Part shown: positions 11,737 through 26,518 of the stretch, piece after piece | Position numbering within the stretch: position 1 is the stretch's first letter | How the letters are laid out: every line of letters starts with the position of its first letter | NCBI RefSeq assembly: GCF_000150275.1 | Contig: NW_002060965.1 | Location: 500,923 to 564,922 of the forward strand | Direction of reading: 5' to 3' | Source of the DNA: Trichoplax adhaerens | Lineage: Eukaryota; Placozoa; Uniplacotomia; Trichoplacea; Trichoplacidae | DNA: 64,000 nucleotides | Translations under genes and position numbers: made by a program | Notes under the pieces: model-generated | What the model saw: the letters and a program-made list of their open reading frames with translations, nothing else | Database searches by the model: none | Told to the model about the DNA's origin: nothing

Positions 11737-14700
11737 GTCTTAAAAGTTAATGCTAATTGTAAAATATGGTGTCTCGATGACTCATCGATCATGAAGCCAT
11801 TTTGATTTGATTTAACAAATAAGGTTTTATAGAAGATTTTAGACTTTAGCTACTAGAGTTCTACATTGTAAAATTGGCATCATTTAATAGACAATAGTAC
11901 GACGCATAGCTTGTAGCCCATTCGTTATTCTAGGCCAATCTTAATAGTTTGATGATTGCTGCTATTAGCATGAATTTTACGTAGAATTAATCCGTTAAAA
12001 CTACCACGGTTAATGTTGCTAATTAATAAATAAAATAGTTTTAGCCTTGAATATTGATGAGTAAAGAAACTGATTGGATTGGCTGCTTGAAAGTCTGCAT
12101 TGTTCTTCATGGCCTTGTGGATGTTGACGTAGCGATTTCAATTGTCTATAGCAGTATTGATTAAATCAACCTATCTTTTCAATCGCTAGTCTTAGTCTAT
12201 TATAACTAGATTAGAGTGGATACATGATATTTTATTCTTGGGGTGGCTTATCGCAAACAATCGGGTTAGTGCAAAGGCGAAGAGTAGATACCCTCCTTTG
12301 TAGCGATGACTATCAAGATTAGTTATCCTTGCAGGTTTAGATTCGCTTGATTGATCTATGCTGTTACAGCATGCAATAGAGAAATGAACCACATCATGTG
12401 GATTCCAGTTAGTTTCAATAGATGTGTAAAACTTTAATTAATGTTGTCAAAGTGCAAGAATACAAAAAAACAAGGAAACAATAATATAATAATCAAGCTC
12501 TGAGCTCCTTCTAGTAAATAAAGATCTTATAATTACCTGCCGACTTCCGCTTGCGGAGATGAACCAAAGCAAATAACTAAAAGAAGCAGATAATGGCTTG
12601 TATCGTAGAACTATTTTAATTATTGTCTCATTGCACTTCTGCAGTAGTAGTATACGTAATGTGCCGTAGATAATGAAAAAAGGGTTAATCATGAAAAAGG
12701 AAAAGTCCCTATCTAATAATTATAATTTATCATGTCACTGAATATAGCTACCGTCGGCTTAATGAAAGGGTGATCAATTTCATTTCTTATTCTATCGATG
12801 ATATGAGGACGAGTTTATCATTGCCATCTTGATCGATATCCATTGCTTTCATCCATTTGATTCCTGTTTTCTTACTTCATGTGGCATGACCGGTTTAATA
12901 CGAACATTTTATTTGAGTATTAGGCATAATTTAAATATTGTTAGAATATATGACACTTAACTTTATAGTAGGGTAGAAAGAAGTATTGAAGTCGTAGTCA
13001 AGCTATCTTTATTATTTTTATTTTTTATTGCATTAACATCTATAAAATTGATTTACCGTAGTTCAATGTAGGCAATCATTTTTAAATTCTATTGATAGCA
13101 TTGAGTAAGGATTTTAAGTCATGAGGAAGAACTGCAAGATCATTCTCTAAAAATAATATAGTGGTTCTGTAACCTCTTGAATAGGCCATTGGTGGCTTTA
13201 ACGATCCTGTTCTCAACTTATCGTACATACGTATACTGTAGATTATGTTTAAGACTACAGTACCTTAATTTTAATTTATCTTTACACAAGGAAACCTCTC
13301 TATCCGGCAGTACATTATGGCAAGTATTTCCACTTTTCAGTGCAAATGACGTATTGAACTTGCTATAATACAGTATGTTATGTATTTTGGAAACGATCAA
13401 AACTGTCGTAGACTTGTCGCTAGCACAGTCGGTAGTCAATGGCATGACTAGTCATGAATAGCTAGCTAGACCATCTACTATACCTAAAACAGGTGTACAA
13501 TATTACTTGTGAGTCTGCCATCAGTGAAGATTTGATCTAGTTATTCACAGACTGAGTTGGAGTCGAATTAATCCGATTCACTAATTTAATCTACTGTCAT
13601 TTCTTCCTCTCGATTGTGCTGGCTGCAAGAAATAGACTGCAACCTATGCCATGTATTGATCAGGATTGTATAAAAAATGGATATTAGTGAATGCAAAGTG
13701 AGATTATACTTTGCTGCCATTTTAATAATTGGTATTCGCAGTATGTACGGACTCAGGCATTAACTACTCTATTTCCTAACTCAGGATTGCCAACGCTCAC
13801 CGCAAACCATACCATATTCACTCAGTATCGCTCTAGATTCTACACATCCCGTACACTGATGAGAAGTTGATTTACTTGTACGCTATTAAAGATGCTGTTA
13901 AGCCTTAATACAGAACCGTCATGGATACAGAAAGCAGTGAACAATAGGGTTGTAGACTGCTTTTGAAAGTATCAATTGCGGATAGATAGGGGATCGGCCA
14001 TAATAAAAGCTCAAAGTGGGATAATGGTGAAATCGTATTTCAATGCTATGCCCCTTTTGCGGCCAAGGGTAATCGAGACGTAGAGTTGAAAACACAACTT
14101 ATCAACATCTGCATATGCTGCTTCGAACGATATGAATTTCATCTTGAACATCAGCATGAGAGGCATTCTAATCGAGCCTATTAGTGCGAACGAAATGAAT
14201 GAAATGCATCCATTCTGTACTGAATGATGGTGCTCGCTGCAACCCATTCCTTCATGCTGGTCAGTATGATTTAAGGTATCGCTCGAACACTCCTTTATTG
14301 CCGGTCAACATTAATTTGGGCTTCGAGGATTGTACATAACGATTTTATCGGAGCTTGACAACAGGGACTATAGCACAAAAAGCTAGGGAAAGAAAAAGAG
14401 AGATGGGAAAATTTATTCTTGAGTCTGATAGAAATGACGATGCCGAATCATTTGACTACCTACAGTACAAGACAGTAAGTGAGAACAGTATTACTGTACT
14501 GTACACTGTACAGTACAGTACAGTACTGTACATAGTCTACAGTATACCGTTATCTGTCCGTAAGCATAAACTATGCTCTACATACTGTAGCATGCTTAGT
14601 ATGCTAGTATGCTCACTTGCTCAGTACTGTATGCTGTACGGTTACTTTACACTGTATACTACACGGAATGCAGTCAAGGACTACTTGTACAGTACAGTAC

Positions 14701-15833
14701 TAACTGAGCACAGTACAGTACAGTATTTATCTTACTGTAGTGAAAACTGAACAGTACTGTATATGATTCGAAGTCTATACAGTTGTCTGTCTGTAAACTT
14801 GGACAATGCTCACTATGCTCACTATGCTGTATGGTTATACAGTACTGTACTAGTGTACTGTATACTAGCTAACTACAATGAGTGTATACTGTACCTGTAT
14901 ACCAGTGTACTGCATTAAAACCAAACCTGGCTCCGCTTTAGGGTGATCGTGTTTAGTAGTGTGTACCGTTACAGAGATACGATTTAATGGAAATGACCAC
15001 CAAAATAGCCGTACTTCGTATTTTACTAAGATAATATTCCTGTCTTCCGTTTTGGTAGTCCCTATGGGCATGGACTTGTAGAAATAAATACTGGAATCCA
15101 TTTCTATAAGTCCATGCTACAAATACATGTACTATTGTAAGTATTGCGTATTTACGTACAGTACAGTACTGTACTAGAAGACAGCGTAGTAGTCTACGCA
15201 AGTCCAATGCGCATGATGGACTGTATTGATTTGGGTAGTACTGGACACACTCGAAATCTTGGTACGATACGGTTGGTAACGTTGCAGTGTTGCTTTACTA
15301 TAGGCCACTTAATATGTACAATACAACAGTCAAGTTGACACTGTCCACGCGTTAACTGATCAATCTTCCATTTCACCTTTAAGGTAGAGGCCTGCAGCGT
15401 TTCCAAGGTAATTCAAGCGATTCTATCCATTGCCATTCTACTTGCTATTCGTCATTGACTTGTTGGGACGAAGTTGTCTAAGCTGCAATAGCACAACAGT
15501 ATTTTTAATCCTGTACTCGTAGAGATAGTTTTAGACAGTACACGTGTGAGCTATCTGTTATCACCCAGCGAGCTGGTGGATTGGACCTATTTCGTGATTC
15601 AGCCTGCAGTAGAATCCATTGCAGATTTGCATTGGAATATCAGCTCATTTCAGCGATTCAATACTGATTTCTCAACGTGATTTAAAGACTTCCATTCAAT
15701 TTATAGCGGTACTGGGTTAAAATCCGACATTTATTCTTTTGCTGTTGCTACCTGTTGTCCAATTCCCTGCTAATTACTATATTATCGACAAGATTGTGCA
15801 CGTCACAAGCAATCGATGAAGTAAGTGATCCAA
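11737..15833. other. Gene-poor interval between divergent genes
   Basis: It separates the start of the helical-repeat gene (minus strand) from the start of RRP5 (plus strand). A 61-codon frame beginning with ATG at 12110 (-) and a few others are present, but none shows family features or splice partners. The right part (14460-15180) is dominated by GTACW repeats. Confidence 0.45.
14460..14890. repeat. GTACW pentamer repeat block
   Basis: Runs of GTACA and GTACT pentamers, such as TACAGTACAGTACTGTAC, alternate with unique sequence. GTAC is its own complement and the fifth base is A or T, so both strands look alike. A smaller patch lies at 15157-15176. The 131-codon frame at 14355-14750 (Tyr-Ser-Thr-Val-Gln rich) is a by-product. 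Confidence 0.9.
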
Positions 15834-18800
15834 ATGGCACAAGTAGATTTTCCTCGTGGAGGGTCGAACGTTTTGTCCCCGTTGGAGGTACAAAATGCCA
15901 AACGTAAAGCTGAAGATGATGCCCTATTTAAGGTATAAATTCAATAGCAGCATCATAGTGATATCGATAGAGACGGAATACTTCAGTAGAAAAGCTGTGG
16001 ATAACATAGAACGAATTGCCCTGTCGAGCTCAGACTACCAACCAAAATACTTACATCGAGTTCATGCATGTGCTTATACTTGCAATACACGTATCTCAGA
16101 TACCATAATGAATGGAATAGGATTAGTCAATTGAATTTGGTAGTATCAGACAGCTGATCAGAAGGCGCAGTGAAGTCAAATTGTTGAGCTCGACTAGGTT
16201 CAATGCAAGAATGTTGCATCAGCCATGATAGTGCAAGCTTATCATTTCTCTACCGTTGATACTTTCAACAACTGCAAGTCAATTCGCAGGACAATAGCTG
16301 ATATAAGATAAAAAGTAGATCAGAATTTGCAACAGTTTCTTCATGCAACTAATGTTTAATGTTATGATATCTACTACAGACTACTCCTAGTACGCCGCTG
16401 AAGAAAGCGAAAAAGATAAAATCCAATACTCCAGCTACAGCGAAAGGCAAAGACATACCTAGTACTGATAAAGATGAAGTCAGCGTAGATGCTATCACCA
16501 TATCGGTATGTTAAAAAATATATGTCTCTATCCAGTTAGAATGGATATACTTTTATTATAACTCGTCAGCTTATTGACATTTTAGATTGTAAATCATCGT
16601 AGCAGCTTTTGAATTGATGTACAAGATTGATGTATTAGGTAATACCTTTTTTTAGATGTACAAAAAGGGGGTGTCTGTCCTTGGCATTGTCAAAGAAATT
16701 AATCCAGTTGACATTACAGTCTCCCTTCCTGGCTTATTAACCGGCTACATCCACATAACACAAATGTCAAGTCAAATGACGCAATTATTAACAAGGCAGC
16801 TAAAATCTACTGAATTAGATGGAGAGGTGGGTTTACTCATATACAAGATAAGCAACTTTCGGATATTCATGTCTTTTATTTTGACGACAATTTGAGATTG
16901 GGATTTCTCTCTTACGATACTTGTACACATGCTAGCAATTTTTAAGTACCTTAAGCAATAGGCTGATAATAGAAGTTTTCTTAACCGCTGTATAATGTTA
17001 TCATAAATATGTGTAGTCTGAAAATGATCTTATAGTACACGTTTCGATTGCATTGATAGGATGGTGTAACACAATTGGACTTGAATTCTTTCTTTCGAAT
17101 TGGAGACATGCTTCGTTGCGTGGTTGATGAAGTCGAATTGACCAAGAGTAAGCATAAACGTATCAAACTAGCAATAGATCCTAAGATACTCAATGCTAAA
17201 TTCAAAGCCAACAGAATTCAAACAGGAATGGTAAGTCACTTTTGAAAGTAATAATCACGCCATGCCTTAGATTATAATCCATATTGAGCCTTAAATTATC
17301 TCGGATGATAACAGACTTTATCCGGATATATTGAAAGTGTTGAAGATCATGGGTATATTGTATCTTTTGAAATTGAGAACCTAGTCGGGTTCCTATCACA
17401 ACAAGAAGGTCTGGACTATGCAAAATCAAGAGAGTTAGGTATGCAGTAGGCTTGTTAACGTGCAACTAGTTTTCAAACCAACACGATACATGAAATGCCT
17501 ATTGTCTACGTACCATTGCAGAGGATCTACCGGTGGGGCTACCAGTGAATTGCGTTATTCAAAAGGTGAAAGATCAAGGACGAATGGTTACCGTTGGCGT
17601 GTCTAGCAGCAAAGTTCTGAAAGCCAAGGTTAATGCTGTGTAACTAATATAAATATTTATGTAATGTCAGGATTATTGAATCAGTCATGTACGTATCGAT
17701 ATTGATATCAAAAACTGTAATAAATGAAGGCTCATGAAGGGATGAGATTTAGCTATGATACCTTACAAGCCGGATTATACGTAAATGGGACTATTGCAAA
17801 GGTATATTCAAAGTGTTGACATGTCATAGATGGATAGTTCAAATTGGATCGCAATGTAATCTGTTTTGTTTATCAAAATATTAGATTAGTACCAAAGGAG
17901 CACAACTTTCCTTTTTGGGTGGTTTTCGCGGAAGCGTAACTGCTGACCACCTAAATCAAAATCAATCTCTGCAAGAGCGATCGAAAGTGAGCTAATTTTC
18001 AGTTAACATAGGTATCTGCGTATTAAAATTAAAAATTTAAACTAAAATAATTGCTTTTATACATTAAATAAGGTGGTTGCAAGAATTATATATGTGGATC
18101 GCAAATCAAAGAAAATAGCTTTATCTTTACTAAACATTACTGTCAATGGGCAAATGGATATTTCTCAGGTAGAAATTGGCCAAATAATTGAAGACGCAGT
18201 TGTTCTTCGCGTTGACAAAGGCGTTGGTTTACTCCTTCAACTGGGTGATAACTTGAAAGGATATGTTCATGTATGTTTAAATCTAGCATTTGTATTGCAT
18301 ACGCATACAAATGCATAGGATTCATGCTTTCTTCATTTTCATTGTAGATATCGCGCGCTTCCGATAAGCATATTGATAAGTTTGGAAAACAACACAGAGC
18401 AGGATCGAAACATAGGTTCATTCACAATTAACTAGTTAAATTAGCTTGCTTTCATGCAGATGTTATCCTTTGCATTCGTAATGTTCTTAACTTTGCTCCT
18501 AGGTGTCGCGTTATAGCAAATAGTTTAATCGATGAATTAGCAATTATTACAATGCAACAGTAAGCATTTCTTTGGTAAACTGCGGCTATTTCCAGTTATT
18601 CGCCATCGATATTAATTTATTTGTCATTTTTTCAAGATCCGTTTTGGAGCAGCAATTTATAAGTTACAAAGATATCAAGCCGGGTACACTAGTTATGGTA
18701 CAGTATTATAATGAATAAATTTGATTAACTTATAAAAAATGCAATCGAGGTATATGTAAACACAGCACAAACACACATACTCTATTTATTACGGCAGGGT

Positions 18801-21800
18801 AAAATTATCTCGTTAGAAGATTTTGGTATTTTGGTACAAGTTACAGACCATATTAAAGCACTATGTCCTAGATTACATATGTCTGATATAACTTTAAAAC
18901 ATCCTGAAAAAAAATTTAAGGAGGGAAATAAAATCAAGTGTAGAGTACGTGATGGATATTAACTTTTCATCCTCGATTTCGACTTACTATAATTTATCAG
19001 CAGTAACTATTATTTTATTTCATTCGACTTTTTAGGTACTAACGGTAGATGCCAGAAGAAGAAGACTTATCCTGACGCACAAAAAGTCGATGGTTCATTC
19101 CTCACATGTTGTTATTACGTCATACGAAGAGGCTCAAGAAAATGTTACTGCTCACGGCTTTATAAGCTCTGTCAGAAGTAATGGGTGCTTTATCACATTT
19201 TACAATAACGTTCGTGGATTTGTCCATAAAAAATACTTAAGGTTGTTATTCTATGGATGGATCATTCTGTCGTCGTAGTTAGCGCTAGCTTTAGCACAAC
19301 TGGACCTCCAGTTTCATGGCTTATTCCACATTTCATACTTGTAATTTCTGTCTTTCATATTTAGCACTCAATATATAGAAAATCCAGAAACGGTTTTCTT
19401 TGTTGGCCAAGTAGTTCTAACTTACATTGTATCCGTTGATGCTGTCAATAAGAAACTTAGTCTGTCACTTAAGGTACAGCTGATGAATTTATGTACCATA
19501 TTCATAACTTATAATATTATATAACGTAATTTTGTCATGTTTATGTTAGCCGCCAGCCCTGACTACCAGTACTTCATCAAACTTAAAATTTAACCAGTCC
19601 AAGGTACCTGAATTTCGATGATTACGATAATGCAAGTTTGATTTACTGCTTGTACATTTATAATAGTAATATAGCGTTATTTTCGTAATTTAGGTTGTAG
19701 ATGTCGATCTGTTTCGGGCTACCGCTGAAGGACTGGACGTACTAATGCAGCCATCCGGTTTGGCAGCCAGTGTACCTGTACATCACTTATCAGATTTTCA
19801 TTCAAATTCCCGAGCTCTTGTTAATTATTTTACGTCTCAGCAAAGTGTAAATAAGGATGTAAATACTAAGTTTCTAAAGCAGCTAGTGACCGTTGGGAAA
19901 ACGAAGAGTTCTGTTGTAAGTATAAGTTTACAACCGCTATCGTTAGCTTTAATTAAGCGATAAGTATGATACGCACGAATGTGACGCTGATTAGATAAAT
20001 TACTCTGTATCAAATGGCGAAAGTAACGATCGATAATGTAGTTATTGGACTGAATTTTAACTATTGTTATCGTATTGAATGCAATAGATTGCATCCAGAA
20101 AACAGTCACTTGTTGATGCTGTTCAAAATAAAGGTGTATTGCAAAACTTTGACCAGTTAAAGGTTGGTAGGCTGTAATACGTCGACTGTACTCTACAGTA
20201 TTTTTAAATACGAGTTGACAAGTCCAAGTACCGGGAATGTTCTTTCTTCATGTTTCTAAATTCGCTAGATACTGATCTTAGTAAATTAAACAGGTTGGTC
20301 TAATTATGAATGGATTCATTAAATTAACCATGGATTATGGGTGTTTCGTTGAATTCCCTAATGGCCTTGTAGGCTTAGCTCCAATTGGGGTAATGCTACA
20401 GAAATTAATTTAAAATGTAAAATGTTTTGGTGGAGGATGTTTATTAATTTGCTAATCCTTTCAATACCAGCTACTTTCAGATGGTTTTGTCGACGATATC
20501 TCTTCATATTATTCAGTTGGAGACTCTGTTATAGCCAAAGTAAAAAAATTTTTAAATACAATAATTTTATACCAACTTTCGATACTGCATGTTATTAAAA
20601 GCACTCGTTCTTTATTCTCCATGAAAAGGTGACAGATATTGAACATGAGCGCAAGCGATTTTTGGTCAGTTTACGACTCTCAGATTATCTAAAAAGCGTT
20701 GGAAAAGATGATGCTAAGATGAACACTTTAAGGATATTCGATCAATATTTAAATGAAAGGAATACTATTATTGAAGCTATGAAGTGTGTATACGGTATGT
20801 ATAATTAATGGACTTGTAAATAACTAAAATTATAATTTAAGTTGAACTATTGAAAAACTGTTTAGAATATCTGTAGTAATTATTCAGCACTCATTTATAT
20901 TTTGAATAATCAATCAAGAATTTCCACCTACTGGAATACTTATTGGAGAACTCGTGACGGGCATGGTAGGCACTTTACATACAGCTATCATTATTATATC
21001 GAAAATTTTTAAATCATACTGTCTCTTTGATACAGATTGAAGCCATTGATGGAAATCGTGTTACGTTGCTTTTAAAGAAAGGACAGAAAGCGGTTTCTAC
21101 AATCAGTTTCGGTAAGTTTATCGTAGTAACATCATGATTATAATTTTTCAACATATTCAGTAATATTTGACTACGGATATTTTTTTACAGATAACGCCGA
21201 TTTGAAAGAAAACAGTTCAGTTTCTGCACGAGTTATCGACTTTGATTTGGAAACAAGAACAGTTGTCGTATCATTGCACCCTGATATGGTCAGTTATAGT
21301 ACCAAGCAGTTTCACAAAATGCAAAAGCAGGTACTTATTTTTAAGTATTATAAATTAATAAGGACTTCAGGGTGGATACTTTTTCCGAAGCTTTGAGGAT
21401 AGGATGGGAAATGTTAAGGTGATGTTCAAAATATTTTCTATTTATAGATTAAAGTCCAAACCAACACGGAAGCAATTATCGAATTGGTTACTTGCGATCA
21501 CATAGTTTGCAGGCTGCCTAATTATAGGAACATCCTCGCTGTTGCTCCTTCAAGTCAGGTTAGACAGTATTATTTACCTTATCATGCGAAAATCTTATTT
21601 CAATTGACTATTTTGGAATTTTGTAGTACTGGAATAATGTAAAAAGTGCACACCGAAGATATTCAATTGGTAATCGATTTACGGCGCACGTAGAGCGGTA
21701 ATTAGTAGTTAATTGTTATATGAATATTTTGTCCGTTATGGTTTCATAATATAGCTTATACGTATACTCGTAGAATAAACTAACAACTAAACCGCTTTTG

Positions 21801-24800
21801 CTGACAACAATTCTAATTTATTTAGAGTAACTATGACAAAGATAGTAGTATCCTTGGTAAAAGATATTCTTGATGATGAGACTTTGCGAGTCTCTATTGG
21901 TCAGATTTTCGATGCAAAGTAATAATTATTTCTGGTTGTATTACATTTCATAATTAAATCTTTTTCACCTAAAAATTGTACTAGATAACTATTGTCTCAT
22001 ACACGTATGTTAGGGTGGAAGCTATACGGCAATTTTACGTCATGGTAAAATTTGGTTCTTTCTTTGGTACGGTTCATATCACCGAAATAGTTGATGAAAT
22101 AGAGGTGATTGAATAAATTAACGTAGATATGATTATAATTATTCAGCAAAGCTACACTATAGTGTGATTCAGTTTTTTTTACAAAGTGAAATGTTAGAGT
22201 TACTAGTAATTGAAATGTGCTACATAGTTTTACCGTGTAAATATTGTCAATAGGACGGATGTTCTCCACTCGATTCTTTATCAATTGGATGTTCTTTGAA
22301 AGTTCGCGTCATTAATGTTAAAAAGCATAGATCTAAGACGTGAGTATCGAAGAGCCAGTTTTTCAAAATTTTTTCTTTTAAGTTCAAGTAATTTTCTTAT
22401 AACGCCGATCCACCTTTGTGCTATATAGAAAGCAGAGTATCAAAATTGAATGCAGCGCAAAACCAAGGTAGTAAACCTTCTAATTCCTAAGCTGTAATCC
22501 GTTATATTACCTAGATAGTAGGTGTTACTCTTTTGTATTATGGCAACACTATCTCATAGTAATGGTCTGTACTTTAGCATATTCTCATTAAGTACTGATG
22601 CATTGGAAGCTAAAGCGAAAGAAACGGATGAGGATCGTAAGAAACTCATTTTGGAAAGTTATAAGCCAGGCGATAAGCTCGTTGCTTATATTCACTCGGT
22701 AATTATTTGATAATTTACTGAATTAGTAGTTCTTATAGATGCGGAATTTAATTATTTGTGTATTTAATGATTAGATTCGTAGTTTCTGTATCCATGTCTT
22801 CATATCGCGCAATGTTAAAGGCAAAGTATTCGGTCTACACGCTTCAAAAGATGAGAACGTAAGCGTAATATGCTACGATCCTTGAATAGAAAATTTATTT
22901 TATATAATATGTATCATTGATGGATGCTATGCCATAAATGGTCACCGCTTTTTATTTCGCGATGGACAGTTTATGATTCTAATGTATCACATTTGCAGGT
23001 ATTGCGTGATCTGTCAAATCATTTTAAAGTCTGTCAAGGTTACAACTGCTCAGTTCTTAGCAACAGTGACGAAGGTGTTGACTTATCGATTGCTTGTAAG
23101 TTACTATATTCATGATATATTTAAACAGTGAATTTTAATAGTAATGAAAATATTACTGAATTGCCATGCATGACTTTTTGTTATTCTTGTTAGATCCGCA
23201 TGATTACAAATTTGATTCTGGCTCTATCATTCCTGGTAGAATTATAAATTTAGTCAGTAAACTCGGTGCAGTCGTGCAATTGCCTTTAAGAAAATGTGGT
23301 GTTGCCTCATTAACTAACATAAGTGATAAATATCAAGAAGACATAACATCTACGTTAAGTGCAAAGCAAATTGTTAGGTAAGACATACTTTCTGGTCAAT
23401 CCTGTTAAGGATATAGTTTGTGATGACATTTCTCTGTACGTAATATCTTTAAAGCTTTTGATTGACTAATGGTCTATTGCATTGTCTGTGCCGTAATTGA
23501 AGGATTTTTGATCTTTTATATTATATAAGATCATTAATATAATTGGCTTTAGACTTAAAATAAATTTTTGATTTGTGTCTATACTTTCATAGGTGCTATA
23601 CATTAAAACTTTCGCCTGATTATAAGAAAATTGATGTATCTTTGAGACCTTCCCGGTATGATTTCCTTCGTAGTTTTACTAATAGGATAGCTTACAACTA
23701 ATACTTTGACCTTTTTTTTTTCACTATAGGACGAATAGTGAACTAAATAGTGAAGGTAAATAATTAAATGATAGTGGCAAGTGGCCTTGAATTGCTATTA
23801 AATTAGTAAAATAATACATATATTCACCTTTATGACTAGTTGTGGATAAAGACATTGAAAGCATCAATGACATTGCTAGCGGACAAATTATTAGGGGTTA
23901 TATAAAAGGCGTTTCTAAGAAAGGAGTCTTTGTTGTGTAAGTAGTAAGATCTAGTTTATTTTGAAAGCTTATGAAAGATTATTCAGATTTTATGTTTATT
24001 AAAGAGCAATATACACACTTAATTTTTTATTAAGGTTGTCGAGTGCTATCTCTGGTAGGATAAAAATTAAAAATCTTAGTGACAAGTACATCGAAGATTG
24101 GATGCCCAAGTTTAAGGAAGGCATGCTAGTTACTGCTAAAGTTATAAGGTATGATTAATCTTTGAGTCCATAAGGATATGTGATCATAGCTCATACAGTT
24201 CTGCTTACAACAGTGTTGATCTACAAACCCAACATGTTGAGTTGTCTTTGAAAGAGTCGGTAATAAAAGGAGCCTCCGCAAAAAGTAAGAAATCAATACG
24301 TGATTAAATGAATTGTGAATTGCAAATCAGTGATATACGAATGAAGAGATATTATCTGTATTAATTTTATTGATAAAAATATAGATATAAGTGTAGAGGC
24401 TCATGGAGAATCGGTAAATGATGAATCAGATGCCGAATCGATACCTTCAGAAGAAGAAAGTGGAGTAAAGAGAAAACGTTCAATTCCTGACGAATCTAGA
24501 TTAACGGTATGTCATTTTTCTGTGCTATTTGGAACGATAATGCTGCAAATTAAGGTAACTTGGATTAAATTTTAATTACACTAGTTATCTTCTGCCTTTC
24601 AATGGTCTTCTGAAGGGGACGCTAGTGGTAATGGTAACCTTAATAATTCAGATTCTACTGATGAAAGTCAAAGCGATTCGGACGATAATGTTGAAGGGGT
24701 ACGTTTGCCCGGGTTATAATATTTTGACCTATTGCAGAGTACTAAAAATTGATATTACTTTGGTGTCTTCGGATTTATTACCGAATATAGTTATCTAAAA

Positions 24801-26518
24801 ATCAAAAAAAAAGAAGAAAGCGAGCAAAAGATAAAGCTGAGGAAGCGGAAGTATATCAGGTTATTACATTGTATTCCACCTTATTATCACATCACGGATG
24901 GATAAATATTAACATATAACTTTCAGGTCTATTTAGTATGTTTCTGTAATTAAATTACCCTAATTCACTTATTGTACATAATTATACAATATGTGTTTAG
25001 ACCGAACTAGCTTTGGTAAATAACGGAAATGCACTGGAAACTCCAGATGATTTTGATCGATTAGTGATAAGTGAGCCAAATAATTCGTCAGGATGGTTAC
25101 AGTACATGGCATATTATCTACAAACCGCAGAAATTGATAAAAGTAGAGACGTAGCTGAACGTGCTTTAAAAACTATATCGTTTAGGTATCAAACTTCGGT
25201 GTTAGTTATTAGCTTAAATTCATAAATGAATTTTTTACTAAATAAAGAATTGCCTTGCATTATTATTAGAGAATCTCAGCATCTCCTTAATATATGGATT
25301 GCGATGATGAATTTAGAAAATTTATATGGAACGCAAGAAACATTGACAAAAGTTTTCGAGCGAGCGGTACAGCGTAATGATCCTAAAGATGTATTTTTTC
25401 ACTTATCAAGAATTTATATTAGATCAGATAAGCACGAGGTAAGCTAACCTTTACCCTAACCCTAATCTTACCTTGTTATTTAAATTGTACTCTTTGACAT
25501 AATGTCTCAATAATGGCTTTGCCATCTTGCTTGTAGTACCAATCGTTGAAGTAACAAACAATTTTGAAAATTAGCTTTCAATTAAATATCACGAAAGAAC
25601 GTTTACGCATATAGTAGCGCACGTAGTGGGTCCTCGGCCGTTGTGTAATAACGATTACCATGTATTGCATAACTTAATAGTTATTTAAGCATGCTGTGTG
25701 GCAAGTGTTTAATGTGTGCTGTTGATATCTGTAATTAGTTCTAATGTATGTAATCTTTTCAGTTAGCAGATAAGCTTTTTCAAAACATGATCAAGCGATT
25801 CAACACCAGCAAGAAAGTTTGGATTCGGTATGGACAGTTTTTGTTCGAGATTAAGAAATTTGAGGGAGCGCGTAAAATTTTACAGAGGAGTTTGAAAAGC
25901 TTGCCAAAAAGAAAACGTATGTTTAGATATTGTGATACATTATGGTGTTGTAATTATAAGAAGTAGTGTCGAATGTCGCAAGTCTACATTGATCGTTTTT
26001 ATTTAACCATTTTATAGATTTGGATACAATTGTTAAATTTGCTCAGTTTGAATTTAAATATGGAGATCATGCTCGAGGAGCTACTATTTTCGAAAGTGTT
26101 TTATCTAATTACCCTAAACGAACTGACTTATGGTCTGTTTATATTGATATGGTAATCAAAGTTGGTGATATCGAGCAAGTCAGGTAATAAGGAGTTCTGC
26201 AATATAGCGGTTGTGTTATGTAAACTACAAGCAAATGGTAACATAAGTTTACTGTTAAGTTTATGTATGTAAAGCTTAGACCATGGTTGATCAAGAGCCA
26301 AGTTACTAATATTAATTATTTTGAATTTAACTTTGCATTTCCTGAACAGAAAACTATTTGAAAAGGTAGTGAAAATTAACCTTTCGTCGAAAAAGATTAA
26401 ATTTCTCTTCAAGAGGTATATGGAATTTGAAAGTAAATATGGTAACGAAGAAAGTGTTGAACATGTAAAACAATTGGCAGTTGATTATGTATCTTCACAA
26501 CTTGAAAAAACTGGCTAA
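15834..26518 (+). CDS. PDCD11: rRNA biogenesis protein RRP5 (PDCD11)
   Basis: Nucleolar factor needed for cleavage of pre-rRNA for both ribosomal subunits. The start at 15834 gives [12 protein letters not shown], matching the FPRGG start of animal PDCD11, and exon 1 (15834-15932) ends at GTATAA. In-phase exons follow at 16380-16505, 16656-16826, 17060-17230, 17315-17438, 17522-17628 and on to the last exon, which ends with TAA at 26516. The protein has a basic N-terminus, a long series of S1 RNA-binding motifs (for example [15 protein letters not shown] and [16 protein letters not shown]), an acidic then lysine-rich linker (24400-24860), and C-terminal HAT repeats with strong family signatures: [38 protein letters not shown] and [15 protein letters not shown] count more than 40 exons, most introns being 50-150 bp. 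I did not sum the exons, but the size fits the roughly 1,800-residue family. Confidence 0.95.

Noticed and set aside
11925-12110. 61-codon minus-strand frame starting with ATG upstream of the helical-repeat gene
   Set aside because: No motif, no splice partner and no recognised relative; length is within chance for this interval.
14355-14750. 131-codon plus-strand frame rich in Tyr, Ser, Thr, Val and Gln
   Set aside because: It is the translation of GTACW repeats. Similar frames appear on both strands wherever the repeat occurs (for example 32277-32663 and 44974-45354).
14460-14890. Possible CRISPR-like array
   Set aside because: The repeats are 5-bp units in continuous or irregular runs, without uniform long repeats, unique spacers or cas genes, in a eukaryotic context.
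25450-25471. CCCTAACCCTAA, resembling an animal telomere repeat
   Set aside because: Only about two units inside an RRP5 intron directly after a splice donor; too short for an interstitial telomere.
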